A DNA stretch of 64,000 bases from Bosea sp. NBC_00550 (GTDB taxonomy: Bacteria > Pseudomonadota > Alphaproteobacteria > Rhizobiales > Beijerinckiaceae), in contig NZ_CP102772.1 in assembly GCF_026020075.1 (NCBI RefSeq), positions 3,384,501 to 3,448,500 on the forward strand. The letters are read 5' to 3'. Within the stretch, counting starts at the first letter, position 1. Every line of letters starts with the position of its first letter. Under the pieces are notes generated by a model, which worked only from the letters and a program-made list of their open reading frames with translations, did not search any database and was not told the origin of the DNA. A program made the translations under genes and the position numbers. Below, piece after piece: positions 53,271-61,886 of this stretch.

Positions 53271-53992
53271 GCCAGCGCCTCCAGCGCTTCCGGGAAGAGC
53301 CGCTGATAGGCCTCGCCATAGGTCATCGCCTTGCCGGAGTTCCGGCCGCCCTGCATGCCGCGATTGAGCGCGACGCGGGTGTAGTATTCCCAGAGATGCT
53401 TCTGCGCGGCGAGGATCTCGAAGGCCTTGCGCTTGGTTTCCCAGACCTCGTCGATGTTGAGGATGACGTTCGGCTTGAAATTGCACTGCTCGGGCTGGTG
53501 CGGCTCGAACAGGAAGATCGGCGGGGCGGCATAGGCGCGCTCCGGATCGGGCTTGTGGCCGGCGGCCTGCGCGATGATGCGCGCCTCCTGCGCGAAGCGG
53601 GCCGCCTCGGGATGGTCGAAATTGTAGGGGTCTTCAAGCGCATGGGTCAGCACGAAGCTCGGATTGAGTTCGTGGAAGATGTCGATGGCGCGGTCCAGCA
53701 TCTCGGGCGTGGTCCGCAGCGGATAGTCCCCGGCATCCATGAACTCGATCTCGGCGCCGAGCATAGCAGCTGCAGCTTCAGCCTCCTCGCGGCGCTGTGC
53801 CTTGACATCCTCCATCCTGACGCCGGCCTTCTTCCAGGCGAACTGGCTCTCGCCGCGCTCGCCATAGGACAGGCAGAGGATCTTCACGCGCATCCCGCGC
53901 TTCGCATGCAGCGCGATAGCGCCGCCGGCCCGCCAGACGAAATCGCCCGGATGCGCCGTGATCACCAGACCCGTCTTCTGCGTGTTGGCCAT
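53267..53992 (-). CDS. galB: PIG-L/LmbE-fold 4-oxalomesaconate hydratase (GalB-like)
   Basis: This 241-residue protein of the PIG-L deacetylase superfamily has [22 protein letters not shown] near the N terminus (usual AHPDD altered to AHPGD), LSYGERGES, and [20 protein letters not shown] with metal-binding His residues. GalB of Pseudomonas putida belongs to this superfamily and hydrates 4-oxalomesaconate to 4-carboxy-4-hydroxy-2-oxoadipate. The match in motif and the neighbours GalD-like and GalC-like make this assignment strong. It overlaps the aldolase gene by 4 bp. Confidence 0.88.
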   Translation of the reverse strand: MANTQKTGLVITAHPGDFVWRAGGAIALHAKRGMRVKILCLSYGERGESQFAWKKAGVRMEDVKAQRREEAEAAAAMLGAEIEFMDAGDYPLRTTPEMLDRAIDIFHELNPSFVLTHALEDPYNFDHPEAARFAQEARIIAQAAGHKPDPERAYAAPPIFLFEPHQPEQCNFKPNVILNIDEVWETKRKAFEILAAQKHLWEYYTRVALNRGMQGGRNSGKAMTYGEAYQRLFPEALEALA

Positions 53993-54012
53993 CGCCAGTC
54001 AGTCCTCTCGTC

Positions 54013-55131
54013 TCATTCGGCCGCGTGACGGGCGCTGCCCGCATGCGCCGCCATGACGCTCGCCGGCACGAAGGCGCGGCCTTCCATCAGGATGCGCGCA
54101 GTGCGCAGCAATCCGGCCCGCTCGATCGCCGGCCGCTCCGACGTCCCGCCGACCGTCAGCGTCACCGTGAATTCGCCCGTCGGATGCTCGACCGAGAGCG
54201 AGCGCTCACGGCCTTCAGGCATCACCACGACGGAAGCCGCGGGCGAGCCCGGCAAGGCGGCGGCAGTCGCCACCGTCACCGCCGCGAAGACGCCGATCGA
54301 GGCGTGGCATTCATGCGGGATGAAGCTGCGCGTGCAGATCGAACCGCCGGCAGCCGGCGGCGCGACGAGCGCGATCTTCGGCACGACCTTCTTCGCGACC
54401 TCGCCGAGATTCATCAGTGGCCCTGCGGCGATCCTGATGCGCTCGATCCGTGCTTTCAGCTCTATGTCCTTGTCCAGCTGCTCGCGCGGCTCATAGCCGC
54501 TGCACCCGACATCGACCGCCCGCATCACGATCACCGGCATGCCGTTGTCGATCAGCGTGCACGGCACGCCATCGATCTCATCGACCACGTTGCCGGTCGG
54601 CAGCAGCGCGCCGCAAACCGAGCCCTCGGCATCGAGGAAGCTGATATCGATCGGCGCCGAGGTGCCCGGCACGCCATCGATGCGCGCACTGCCCTCGGTG
54701 CTCGCCTCGCCATCCGGCGTGTCCATCGTCAGATCGGCGATGGTGCCGGTGTTGATCGTGCGGACGCGGATGGTCGTGCGCGCGCCGCTCGCCTTCACCA
54801 GGCCGCGCGCCAGCGCGAAGGGCCCGATCCCGGCGAGGATGTTGCCGCAATTCGGCGTCGTATCGACTTGCGCCGTCTCGATGCCGACCTGCGCGAACAG
54901 GAAATCGATGTCGCAGCCCGGCTCGTCAGATTTCGAAACGATCGCCACCTTGCTCGTCAGAGGATGAGCCCCGCCGAGCCCGTCGACCTGCCGCTTGTCG
55001 GGCGAGCCCATCACCGCGAGCAGGAAGACATCGCGCGCGGCCACATCGGCCGGCAGGTCGTCGCGCAGGAAATAGGCCCCCTTCGAGGTGCCACCGCGGA
55101 TCAACATGCAGGGAACGGCGATCTGGCTCAT
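54013..55131 (-). CDS. galD: 4-oxalomesaconate tautomerase (GalD-like, PrpF family)
   Basis: This 372-residue PrpF-family isomerase has two similar domains of the diaminopimelate-epimerase fold. IPCMLIRGGTSKG-type start (here VPCMLIRGGTSKGAYFL), VDTTPNCGNILAGIGPFA with the catalytic Cys, GAARTTIRV-type strand, and a second-half cysteine region CTRSFIPHECHASIGVFAAVTVA are seen. PrpF-like GalD converts the keto form of 4-oxalomesaconate to the enol form ahead of GalB. It lies 20 bp upstream of the GalB-like gene and 4 bp after the TctC-like gene. Confidence 0.9.
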   Translation of the reverse strand: MSQIAVPCMLIRGGTSKGAYFLRDDLPADVAARDVFLLAVMGSPDKRQVDGLGGAHPLTSKVAIVSKSDEPGCDIDFLFAQVGIETAQVDTTPNCGNILAGIGPFALARGLVKASGARTTIRVRTINTGTIADLTMDTPDGEASTEGSARIDGVPGTSAPIDISFLDAEGSVCGALLPTGNVVDEIDGVPCTLIDNGMPVIVMRAVDVGCSGYEPREQLDKDIELKARIERIRIAAGPLMNLGEVAKKVVPKIALVAPPAAGGSICTRSFIPHECHASIGVFAAVTVATAAALPGSPAASVVVMPEGRERSLSVEHPTGEFTVTLTVGGTSERPAIERAGLLRTARILMEGRAFVPASVMAAHAGSARHAAE

Positions 55132-55135
55132 CGCC

Positions 55136-56122
55136 TCACTCCGATGCCTTGATGCCGGCGCGCGTGATCACGTCGCGCCACAGCGCCAGCTCCGAAGCGA
55201 TCAACTTGCCGAAGCCATCCGGCGACTCGGGCCGAGCGATCGCACCGTCGCGGGCCAGGGCAGCGGCGAAATCGGGCTGGCCGAGCAGCGCATTGATCTC
55301 GCGGTTGAGCCGATCGACGATCGCACGCGGCGTCTTGGCGGGCGCCACCACGCCGTACCACTGCACCGCCTCGAAATCCGGCAGACCGCTCTCGGCCAGC
55401 GTCGGCAACTCAGGCGCGAAGCCGACGCGCTCGCGGCTGGCGACGCCGAGCACCCTGAGCTGTCCGCCCTCGGACAGCGGCAGCACGGCCGGGCCGCCGG
55501 TCAGCGTGAACTGCACATTGCCGGCGACGAGGTCGTTTACCGAAGGCGCCGTGCCGCGATAGGGCACGTGCACGGCCTCGATACCGGCGCGATAGGTCAG
55601 ATAGGCCGTTGCGATATGGGCCGCGCTGCCCTGCCCGCCCGAGCTGTAGTTCAGCTTGCCGGGATTTGCCTTGGCGTAGGCCACGAACTCACCGAGCGTC
55701 TTGGCCGGCAGCTTCGGATTGATCGCCAGGATGTTCGGCACCATCGCGACAAGCGGGACCGGCTGGAAATCCTTGACCGGGTCATAGGGCACATTGGGAT
55801 ATAGCGCGGGCGCGAAGGCGAGCGTCCCGATATGCCCCATCATCAGCGTATGGCCATCGGGCTCGGACTTCGCGACTTGGCCCGCCGCCGTCATGCCGCC
55901 GGCCCCCGGCCGGTTCTCGATAACGAAGCCCTTGCCCGGGATCGCGCGTTCCAGCTTGGCGGCGATCAAGCGCGCCAGCACGTCGGTGCTGCCGCCGGGG
56001 GTGAAGGGCACGACGAGGCGGATGATCTGGCTCGGCCATTCGGCCCGGGCTTGCGTCGGTGCCAAGCCGGAGAGCCCGGCCGTGCCGAGGCCGGCAAGAA
56101 CGGAGCGGCGATCGGGCTGCAT
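55136..56122 (-). CDS. TctC/Bug-family periplasmic binding protein
   Basis: This 328-residue tripartite tricarboxylate receptor family protein has a signal peptide with a twin-arginine-type start (DRRSVLAGLGTAGLSG, cleavage near ARAE). The mature part has IRLVVPFTPGGSTDVLARLIAAKLE, VIENRPGAGGMTAAGQVAKSEPDGHTLMMGHIGTLA (motif) and GKLNYSSGGQGSAAHIATAYLTYRAGIEAVHVPYRG (motif). No TctA or TctB membrane genes are near. Such orphan Bug proteins often bind carboxylates and may act as sensors or share a transporter encoded elsewhere. It overlaps the upstream DUF1932 gene by one base (TGATG). Confidence 0.92.
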   Translation of the reverse strand: MQPDRRSVLAGLGTAGLSGLAPTQARAEWPSQIIRLVVPFTPGGSTDVLARLIAAKLERAIPGKGFVIENRPGAGGMTAAGQVAKSEPDGHTLMMGHIGTLAFAPALYPNVPYDPVKDFQPVPLVAMVPNILAINPKLPAKTLGEFVAYAKANPGKLNYSSGGQGSAAHIATAYLTYRAGIEAVHVPYRGTAPSVNDLVAGNVQFTLTGGPAVLPLSEGGQLRVLGVASRERVGFAPELPTLAESGLPDFEAVQWYGVVAPAKTPRAIVDRLNREINALLGQPDFAAALARDGAIARPESPDGFGKLIASELALWRDVITRAGIKASE

Positions 56123-56961
56123 CAGGCGCCTCCCTTGCGGCGTGCCCCGCGCTGCTGCGCATCGGCGACGGCACTGGCGAGGCCGGGCGCCAGCCCGGCA
56201 GCCGCGAGCATCTCCGCCGCCTCGCGCATCTCGGCCGCACGGCGCACGCCATGGGTCGCGACGCGTTCGCGCATGTCGGATGCGAGCGCATGGAAATCGA
56301 TCGAGGGGAAGGTGGCGTGCAGGCTCGCGAAGACCGGGTCCTTGACGTCCCATGCCTCGCAGGAGGCGGCGCAATCGACCATCAACGCCTCCAGCCCCTT
56401 GATGACGATGCTGCGGCAGAGCTTCATCGCCGATGCGCGGCCAAAGACTTCCGAAACCGGCGTCAGGCTCATGCCTAACCCGTTGAGCGCCTCGGCCGCC
56501 GCCTGCGCCTTCGGACCGCCGGCGAGGATCGGCACCTTGAGGCCGGGCTTCAACACTGGCGCCATCACGGCCGCCTCGACATAATCGGCGCCGCTGGCTT
56601 CCACCGCCTTGGCGGCGCGCTGCTTGGTCGAGGGTGCCGCCGAATTCACGTCGACGAAGATCTGGCCGGGCCTGAGCCAGCGCGCGGCCTCGGCAGCCAC
56701 CGCCTCCGCACGATCGGCTGTCACCGCCGAGAAGACGAAGGACGCGCGCGCGCCGGCTTCCGCCGGTGACGCACCGCAGGTCACGCCGATCTGGCTCGCC
56801 GCATCCTCCAGCCGCCGTCCCGCCCCGCTGCCGAAAAGCAGATCATAGGCGCGGATTCCGGCAGCGCCATGGGCCAGCAGGCCGCGCGAAAAGCTCTGCC
56901 CGACCTCGCCAAATCCGATGAATGCGATCGTCGCCGGTGTCGAACCAGCCATCGTCGCCAC
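56122..56961 (-). CDS. NAD(P)-dependent dehydrogenase with DUF1932 C-terminal domain
   Basis: This 279-residue protein has a 6-phosphogluconate/3-hydroxyisobutyrate-dehydrogenase-type Rossmann domain (IAFIGFGEVGQSFSRGL, about 12-28) and a C-terminal DUF1932 helical domain (about 195-270). VDVNSAAPSTKQRAAKAVEASGADYVEAAVM (motif) replaces the usual DxSTxxP block, and Lys in SAMKLCRSIVIKGLEAL is the likely catalytic lysine. It may oxidise a hydroxyacid intermediate of the pathway, but the substrate is not known. It is upstream of the TctC-like gene and 91 bp downstream of the LysR gene. Confidence 0.87.
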   Translation of the reverse strand: MATMAGSTPATIAFIGFGEVGQSFSRGLLAHGAAGIRAYDLLFGSGAGRRLEDAASQIGVTCGASPAEAGARASFVFSAVTADRAEAVAAEAARWLRPGQIFVDVNSAAPSTKQRAAKAVEASGADYVEAAVMAPVLKPGLKVPILAGGPKAQAAAEALNGLGMSLTPVSEVFGRASAMKLCRSIVIKGLEALMVDCAASCEAWDVKDPVFASLHATFPSIDFHALASDMRERVATHGVRRAAEMREAAEMLAAAGLAPGLASAVADAQQRGARRKGGA

Positions 56962-57052
56962 TCCCTGCGCGTTTCTTCCCGCAGCAAGGGTGGAACAGGC
57001 TCATTGCTTCATCAAATGATAAGAATGCAGCGATTGATTAATTTCATTCATC

Positions 57053-57958
57053 TCATCGCGGCGAGACCGATCGCTTCAGCGCCTGGCTCAACAGCGAGAG
57101 AAGATCGCGCGCCGCCGGGCGCAGCGGCACGGTCTTTCGTGTGATGATGCCGAGCGTGCGCGTCACCGCCGGCGCGCGCAGCTGCACGGCGACGAGTTCG
57201 CCGTCATCGACAGCGTCGAGCGCGAACTGCGGCACGATCGCATAGCCGATGCGGGAGCGCACGAGACTGACGGCGGTGACGACCCGCTGCACCTCGTAGC
57301 GCCAGGTCAGGCTCTCGCGCCGCGCCCCCAGCGCATCGTCGATCAGGATGCGATTGCCGGTCTCGGCGCTGATGCGCACCAACGGCTCGCCCTGCAGCTG
57401 GGCCCAGGTCAGAGACGACGCCTGTGCCAGCGGCATGCTGCGATGGCTGACCAGCACGAAAGGCTCCTTCACGACCGGCTTCAGCTCCAGATCCCAGCGA
57501 TTCGCCGCGACGATGGTGACACCGAACTCCGCCTCGCCGGACTGGACCTTCTCGGCGATCTCCGAAGCCGAATTGTCGTGGATCCTCACCCCAATGCCGG
57601 GATGGCGCTTCGCGAAGGCTGCAATCACCGGCGGCATGCAATGGACGGCGACCGTCGGCAGGCAGCCGACGGAGACCTGCTCGTCGCCCTCGCGGACATC
57701 GACCCTGACCTCGTCGAGCGCGGATCCGAGATCCTCGAAGATGCGGCGCGCCCGCGGAAGCAACGTCGTGCCGGCGGCGGTCAGCGAGACCTGACGCGTG
57801 GTGCGCAGGAACAGCGGCGTGCCCAGCGATTCCTCGAGCTTGCGGATGCGGTGGCTGAGAGCGGTCTGCGACAGGTTCAGATGCGACGCCGCGGCGCGGA
57901 AGCTGCCGCGCTCCGCGATGCTGATGAAGGCCTGAAGCCCGAGAACATCCACGCGCAT
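57053..57958 (-). CDS. LysR-type regulator of the meta-cleavage operon (predicted)
   Basis: This 301-residue LTTR has a winged helix-turn-helix (about 1-62: VLGLQAFISIAERGSFRAAASHLNLSQTALSHRIRKLEESLG, motif) and a co-inducer domain (about 90-295), with VSVGCLPTVAVHCMPPVIAAFAKRHPGI. GalR and LigR, which control gallate and protocatechuate 4,5-cleavage genes, are LysR proteins, so it may respond to an aromatic intermediate. It is codirectional with and upstream of the DUF1932 gene rather than divergent. I chose the ATG at 57958; starts at 57979 or 58021 are possible. Confidence 0.88.
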   Translation of the reverse strand: MRVDVLGLQAFISIAERGSFRAAASHLNLSQTALSHRIRKLEESLGTPLFLRTTRQVSLTAAGTTLLPRARRIFEDLGSALDEVRVDVREGDEQVSVGCLPTVAVHCMPPVIAAFAKRHPGIGVRIHDNSASEIAEKVQSGEAEFGVTIVAANRWDLELKPVVKEPFVLVSHRSMPLAQASSLTWAQLQGEPLVRISAETGNRILIDDALGARRESLTWRYEVQRVVTAVSLVRSRIGYAIVPQFALDAVDDGELVAVQLRAPAVTRTLGIITRKTVPLRPAARDLLSLLSQALKRSVSPR

Positions 57959-58049
57959 TGGATTGTCTGACCCCTGCATGGCGACCGCTGACGGAAAAGC
58001 GATCCCCACCGGTACCAGCAAGCTCCCGGCTTACAAACACCTCGCTTTT

Positions 58050-59243
58050 CTAATCGCCGAGCTGCCGGATCCAGCCGATCTGCCGGTCGATGCAGCGCTC
58101 ACGCTCGTAACCGGCGACGACCGTCTCACGTGCGGCCCGCCTTAGAGACCGCGTCGACAAGGGATGGGACAGCGCCTGCTCGATGCGCTGCGCCAGCAAT
58201 CGCTCGTTGTGAAACGGCGTGAGCAACCCGTTGACCCCGTCACGAATCACCTCCTTCACCGGGTCGGTGTCCGATCCGACGACGAGGCAGCCGCAGGCCA
58301 TCGCCTCGAGCAACGACCATGACAGCACGAAGGGAACGGTGAGATAGACATGGGCTGCCGAAACCTGGAACAGCCGGATCAGGCTCTCATAAGGCAGCCA
58401 GGGAATATGGATGACCCGATCGGCCAGGCCGGTTTCCGCGCACATCGCATCGCGCCAGCTCGACCCGTCGCTGCGTGGGCGCCCATAGCCCGAGCCATCG
58501 CCGCCGACCGCCACGAATATCAGGTCCGGATAGCGCTCGGCCAGGATCGCGGCGGCGCGCATGAACTGGGGATAGCCGCGATAGGGATCGAGATCGCGCG
58601 CCACGAAGGTGACGACCGGCGCACCCGATGAGAGCACGCGGCCATCGGGAAGCGCGAAGGAAGCCTGCGCATCGGGCCGGCAGAACGCCGTGTCGACCCC
58701 GTCATGGCAGACCGCGATGCGCTTGCGATAAGCCGCCGGATATTGCTGCCGCTGCCACTGCGTCGGAGCATAGGCCGCGTCGAGCGCATCGAGAGCGAGA
58801 AGCTGAGCAGCGTTGCGCATGCGGACGCGGTGGCGCTCCTCTGCCGGAATCGGCTCGGCCGTACCGAAATCCAGATCCGACCCGACGCTGCGATAATAAT
58901 ATTCGCAATAGCCGATCAGCGCCGCATTCGGCAGCGCGTCGCGGGCGAACAGCATCCCGCCCCAGCCGATATGTCCGAGGACGACATCGGGCGGATCGCT
59001 GTGTTTCAGGCGTTCCATCAACCCTGCAACCGCCTCGCCCGTCCGCAGATGATATTCGGTGGCGGCGAGCGCGGCATGCCGCGTCGACGTCTCCTCCACC
59101 GAATAGACGAGCTGGCTGACGCCCGGCTGCTCCTGCGCCGGGCGTTCCGTGATCAGCGTGACCTCGTCACCCTGGGCGACGAGGCTCGCGATCAGAGCAG
59201 CGAATTGACCAGATCCTGCGCGATGAACGAATAGGACATGCAT
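58050..59243 (-). CDS. Family 4-type glycosyltransferase
   Basis: This 397-residue GT-B fold enzyme begins with MHVLFVHRAGSGQFAALIASLVAQGDEVTLIT, typical of GT4 N termini (motif). It has ALIGYCEYYYRSVGSDLDF in the acceptor half, CHDGVDTAFCRPD at the domain junction, and in the donor half VTFVARDLDPYRGYPQFMRAAAILAERYPDLIFVAVGGDG (motif) and PFVLSWSLLEAMACGCLVVGSDTDPVKEVI with the conserved Glu-x7-Glu-type pattern. The sugar and acceptor are unknown. Its start overlaps the MarR-type gene end by 52 bp. It may modify the RTX protein or a surface polysaccharide linked to it (inference). Confidence 0.9.
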   Translation of the reverse strand: MHVLFVHRAGSGQFAALIASLVAQGDEVTLITERPAQEQPGVSQLVYSVEETSTRHAALAATEYHLRTGEAVAGLMERLKHSDPPDVVLGHIGWGGMLFARDALPNAALIGYCEYYYRSVGSDLDFGTAEPIPAEERHRVRMRNAAQLLALDALDAAYAPTQWQRQQYPAAYRKRIAVCHDGVDTAFCRPDAQASFALPDGRVLSSGAPVVTFVARDLDPYRGYPQFMRAAAILAERYPDLIFVAVGGDGSGYGRPRSDGSSWRDAMCAETGLADRVIHIPWLPYESLIRLFQVSAAHVYLTVPFVLSWSLLEAMACGCLVVGSDTDPVKEVIRDGVNGLLTPFHNERLLAQRIEQALSHPLSTRSLRRAARETVVAGYERERCIDRQIGWIRQLGD

Positions 59244-59806
59244 GATGCGAGCAGGACCCCGCCATAACGGAGTGCGTCGTTCCACCACTGCTCGAGCTGG
59301 CGCAGGGTTTCATGGGTGGTGTTGAGATCGGTGTCGCGATTGCTTTCGAGGCGCTGGCCGACCTGGCTGGCTTCGTCGAGCAGACGTAGCCGCTCGCACA
59401 GCATCTGCCCCTTCAGGGAGAGAGATATCCGCGCCTGCCGGCGATCCCGCGGCGAGGCGCCACGGTCGAGATAGCCGCTTTCGACCAGCTGCTTGAGATT
59501 GTAGGACGCATTGGACCCCCCATAATGTCCGCGGTCCAGCAGATCGCGGACCGCGATCTCGCCCTGCCCGATCGTCATCAGGACCATCACCTGTGATGGC
59601 GAGATGTCGTCGATGCCGAGCTTGGTCAGCTCGAGGCGCAGATAATCCAGAAAGCGCCGGCTGACGCGTTCGACGACCCGCGCCAGGTCGAACGGGGAAA
59701 TTCTGCGGTCGGGCCCCTCGTCGAGGTCGTCCGAACCGTTGGCCTGATGGTGGCCGTTCAAGGATCTGCCTAGGAATTGCTCGCCGCCATGCAATTTGAA
59801 GTGCAT
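59192..59806 (-). CDS. MarR-family transcriptional regulator
   Basis: This 204-residue protein has a MarR winged helix (about 60-150) with ISPSQVMVLMTIGQGEIAVRDLLDRGHYGGSNASYNLKQLVESGYLDRGASPRDRRQARISLSLKGQ (motif), including the DRR wing. N- and C-terminal helices suit dimerisation. Related regulators with HYGGSNASYN are found near exopolysaccharide and secretion genes in alphaproteobacteria. It is divergent from the type I secretion genes across 325 bp and overlaps the glycosyltransferase start by 52 bp, so it probably controls both directions. Confidence 0.88.
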   Translation of the reverse strand: MHFKLHGGEQFLGRSLNGHHQANGSDDLDEGPDRRISPFDLARVVERVSRRFLDYLRLELTKLGIDDISPSQVMVLMTIGQGEIAVRDLLDRGHYGGSNASYNLKQLVESGYLDRGASPRDRRQARISLSLKGQMLCERLRLLDEASQVGQRLESNRDTDLNTTHETLRQLEQWWNDALRYGGVLLASCMSYSFIAQDLVNSLL

Positions 59807-60131
59807 CCCTTACTCCGCCTGATCGAAAATTGAACAATCCACCCGTTTTGATCCCCTTCGCTCCTTAGAGCCTATAGGCAAAGCACATGCCACATACATT
59901 GGCTAACAATTAAGATTGCATCAATCCAGATATGACCGGAAACTAATTCGAAATTCAAAGTTTTGCATAGTTTTGCCCCATTTGCTTTCTTCCGACTCAA
60001 TGGATTAGCGTTCTAATCTGTCATAATCTTGACACTCGTTCCGTATCACGTTTGCCTTGCTGATAGCGGGCATGCTTGCGGCGGCCGCTGTGTCGCTTCC
60101 CCGCGCCAAATTCTCACTCCTGGAGACATGC
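59807..60131. promoter_or_regulatory. AT-rich divergent promoter region with ATTG/CAAT inverted repeats
   Basis: This 325-bp gap is clearly richer in A+T than its flanks. It carries several ATTG/CAAT inverted repeats: ATTGAACAAT (59829-59838), ATTG-N5-CAAT (59898-59910), CAAT-N4-ATTG (59907-59918) and TTGCATCAA (59916-59924). These could be MarR-type operator sites. A TTGACA hexamer is at 60029-60034, but no good -10 follows at 17 bp. The ribosome site GGAG (60122-60125) serves the secretion ATPase. Confidence 0.55.
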
Positions 60132-61886
60132 ATGAAGGCGGTGAAGCCAGCGTCCGACGTTCTGATACGGAGTCTCCAGCGGTCCTTCGTCGGCGGCCTC
60201 GGCTATGCGGCGTTCCTCAGCCTCTGCGTGAATCTGCTGCTGCTGACCGTGCCGCTCTTCATGATGCAGGTTCAGGATCGGGTGATCGTCAGCCATAGCT
60301 ACGACACGCTCACGATGCTGCTCGTCATCGCAGTCGGGGCGCTCGCCCTCTATGGAACGGTCGAGTTCATCCGCTCCCTGACTTTCCAGACGATGGCGAG
60401 CATTTTTGCACGCCGGCTCAATCTGCCGGCATTGCAGGCAGCCGTGAGCTCATCGCTGGAGCAGGGCTCCGGCCAGGCGACCCAGGCGATTCGCGACCTC
60501 AACGATATCCGCTTCTTCATCGCCAGTTCCGCGATCGCGACCCCGCTGGAGGCGGCCTGGTCGCCGGTCTTCCTCGCCGTCCTGTTCGCGCTCCACCCGG
60601 TCTACGGGCTGGTCGGCGTGGCCTCGCTGATCATCCTGCTCCTGCTCGGCGTGATGTCGGACATGCTGACCCGCAGGGTGCTCAAGGAGGCGAACGAGGC
60701 CGGCGTCGCCAGCATCAACGAAGTCGGCGCCAGCCTGCGCCATGCCGAGACGATCGAGGCCATGGGCATGCTGCCCGCTTTGTCCCGGCGCTGGCGCGCC
60801 CAGCAGCTGGCGATGATCGAGCAGCTCGACATGGGCACGCGCCGCGGCAAGTTCATCGCTGCGTTGACCCGCTCCTCACGCATGACGATGCAGCTGGCCG
60901 TCTATGCGACAGGCGCGGTGCTGATCATCCGCAACGAAGTCACCGCGGGCACGCTGATGGCCGCCAGCATCCTGCTCGGCAGGTTGCTCGCGCCGTTTGA
61001 TTCGATGATCACGGACTGGCGGCAATGGGTCCTGGCCGCCGCCGCCTGGAAGCGCGTACGCGAACTCGTTCTCTCGCGCACCTCGCAGCGCCAGACGGTG
61101 CCGACCCCGGCCTGCCAGGGCGATCTCGTGGTCGACCGCGTCGTCTTCGCGCCGTCGGGCTCGGAGCAGACGGTGATCAAGAGCGTCTCCTTCTCGCTCG
61201 AGCCGGGCGAGGTGCTCGGCATCGTCGGCCCGTCCGGCGCCGGAAAATCGACGCTGGCGCGGCTGCTCGTCGGCGTCCTCAAGCCCAATGTCGGCGGCGT
61301 CTATCTCGACGGCCACAACACCTTCCTGTGGGAGCGCGGCTCCTTCGGCGCCATGGTCGGCTATCTCCCGCAATCGGTCTCGCTGCTGAACGGCACGATC
61401 GCCGAGAACATCGCCCGCATGCGCGAGCCCGATCCCCACGCCATTCTGGAGGCCGCCCGCATCGCCGGGGTGCACGAGCTGATCGGCCGGCTGCCGCTCG
61501 GCTACGACACCAATGTCGCGGACAGCGATTTCAACCTCTCGGGCGGCCAACGTCAGCGGATCGGCCTGGCGCGGGCGCTCTACGGCTCGCCGCGCCTCAT
61601 CGTGCTCGACGAGCCCAACGCCAATCTCGATGCTGAGGGCGAACAGAGCCTGATCCGCGCCATCGCCGCCGCACGCGAGAGCGGCGCGATCGTCGTGCTG
61701 ATCGCCCATCGTCCCTCGGTGATGCAGGTCGTCGACAAGCTCCTCGTGCTGCGCGAAGGCCGGGTGCAGCAATTCGGCCCGCGCGCCGCCATCGCCGGCA
61801 TGATCACGCCCGGTGGCCGCGTCGAGATGGAGCCCACCGCCAACGCGCCGTCCGCACCGACCCCGATTCGCGAGGTGAAGGCATGA
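60132..61886 (+). CDS. Type I secretion ABC transporter, permease-ATPase (PrtD-like)
   Basis: This 584-residue half transporter has six membrane helices (about 15-300) and an ATPase domain (about 335-555): Walker A GPSGAGKST, Q-loop YLPQSVSLLNGTIAENIA, signature LSGGQRQRIGLARAL, Walker B LIVLDEPNANLD and the switch IAHRPS. There is no N-terminal C39 peptidase domain, as in PrtD/AprD. It energises export of RTX proteins. I chose the ATG at 60132 because GGAG is 6 bases upstream; a start at 60057 would add 25 doubtful residues. It overlaps the HlyD-like gene by 4 bp. Confidence 0.94.
   Translation: MKAVKPASDVLIRSLQRSFVGGLGYAAFLSLCVNLLLLTVPLFMMQVQDRVIVSHSYDTLTMLLVIAVGALALYGTVEFIRSLTFQTMASIFARRLNLPALQAAVSSSLEQGSGQATQAIRDLNDIRFFIASSAIATPLEAAWSPVFLAVLFALHPVYGLVGVASLIILLLLGVMSDMLTRRVLKEANEAGVASINEVGASLRHAETIEAMGMLPALSRRWRAQQLAMIEQLDMGTRRGKFIAALTRSSRMTMQLAVYATGAVLIIRNEVTAGTLMAASILLGRLLAPFDSMITDWRQWVLAAAAWKRVRELVLSRTSQRQTVPTPACQGDLVVDRVVFAPSGSEQTVIKSVSFSLEPGEVLGIVGPSGAGKSTLARLLVGVLKPNVGGVYLDGHNTFLWERGSFGAMVGYLPQSVSLLNGTIAENIARMREPDPHAILEAARIAGVHELIGRLPLGYDTNVADSDFNLSGGQRQRIGLARALYGSPRLIVLDEPNANLDAEGEQSLIRAIAAARESGAIVVLIAHRPSVMQVVDKLLVLREGRVQQFGPRAAIAGMITPGGRVEMEPTANAPSAPTPIREVKA

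Noticed and set aside
51297..53306. 669-residue plus-strand open frame
   Set aside because: It is antisense to the LIV binding protein and the GalC-like aldolase, whose motifs are clear; the frame has no recognisable domain.
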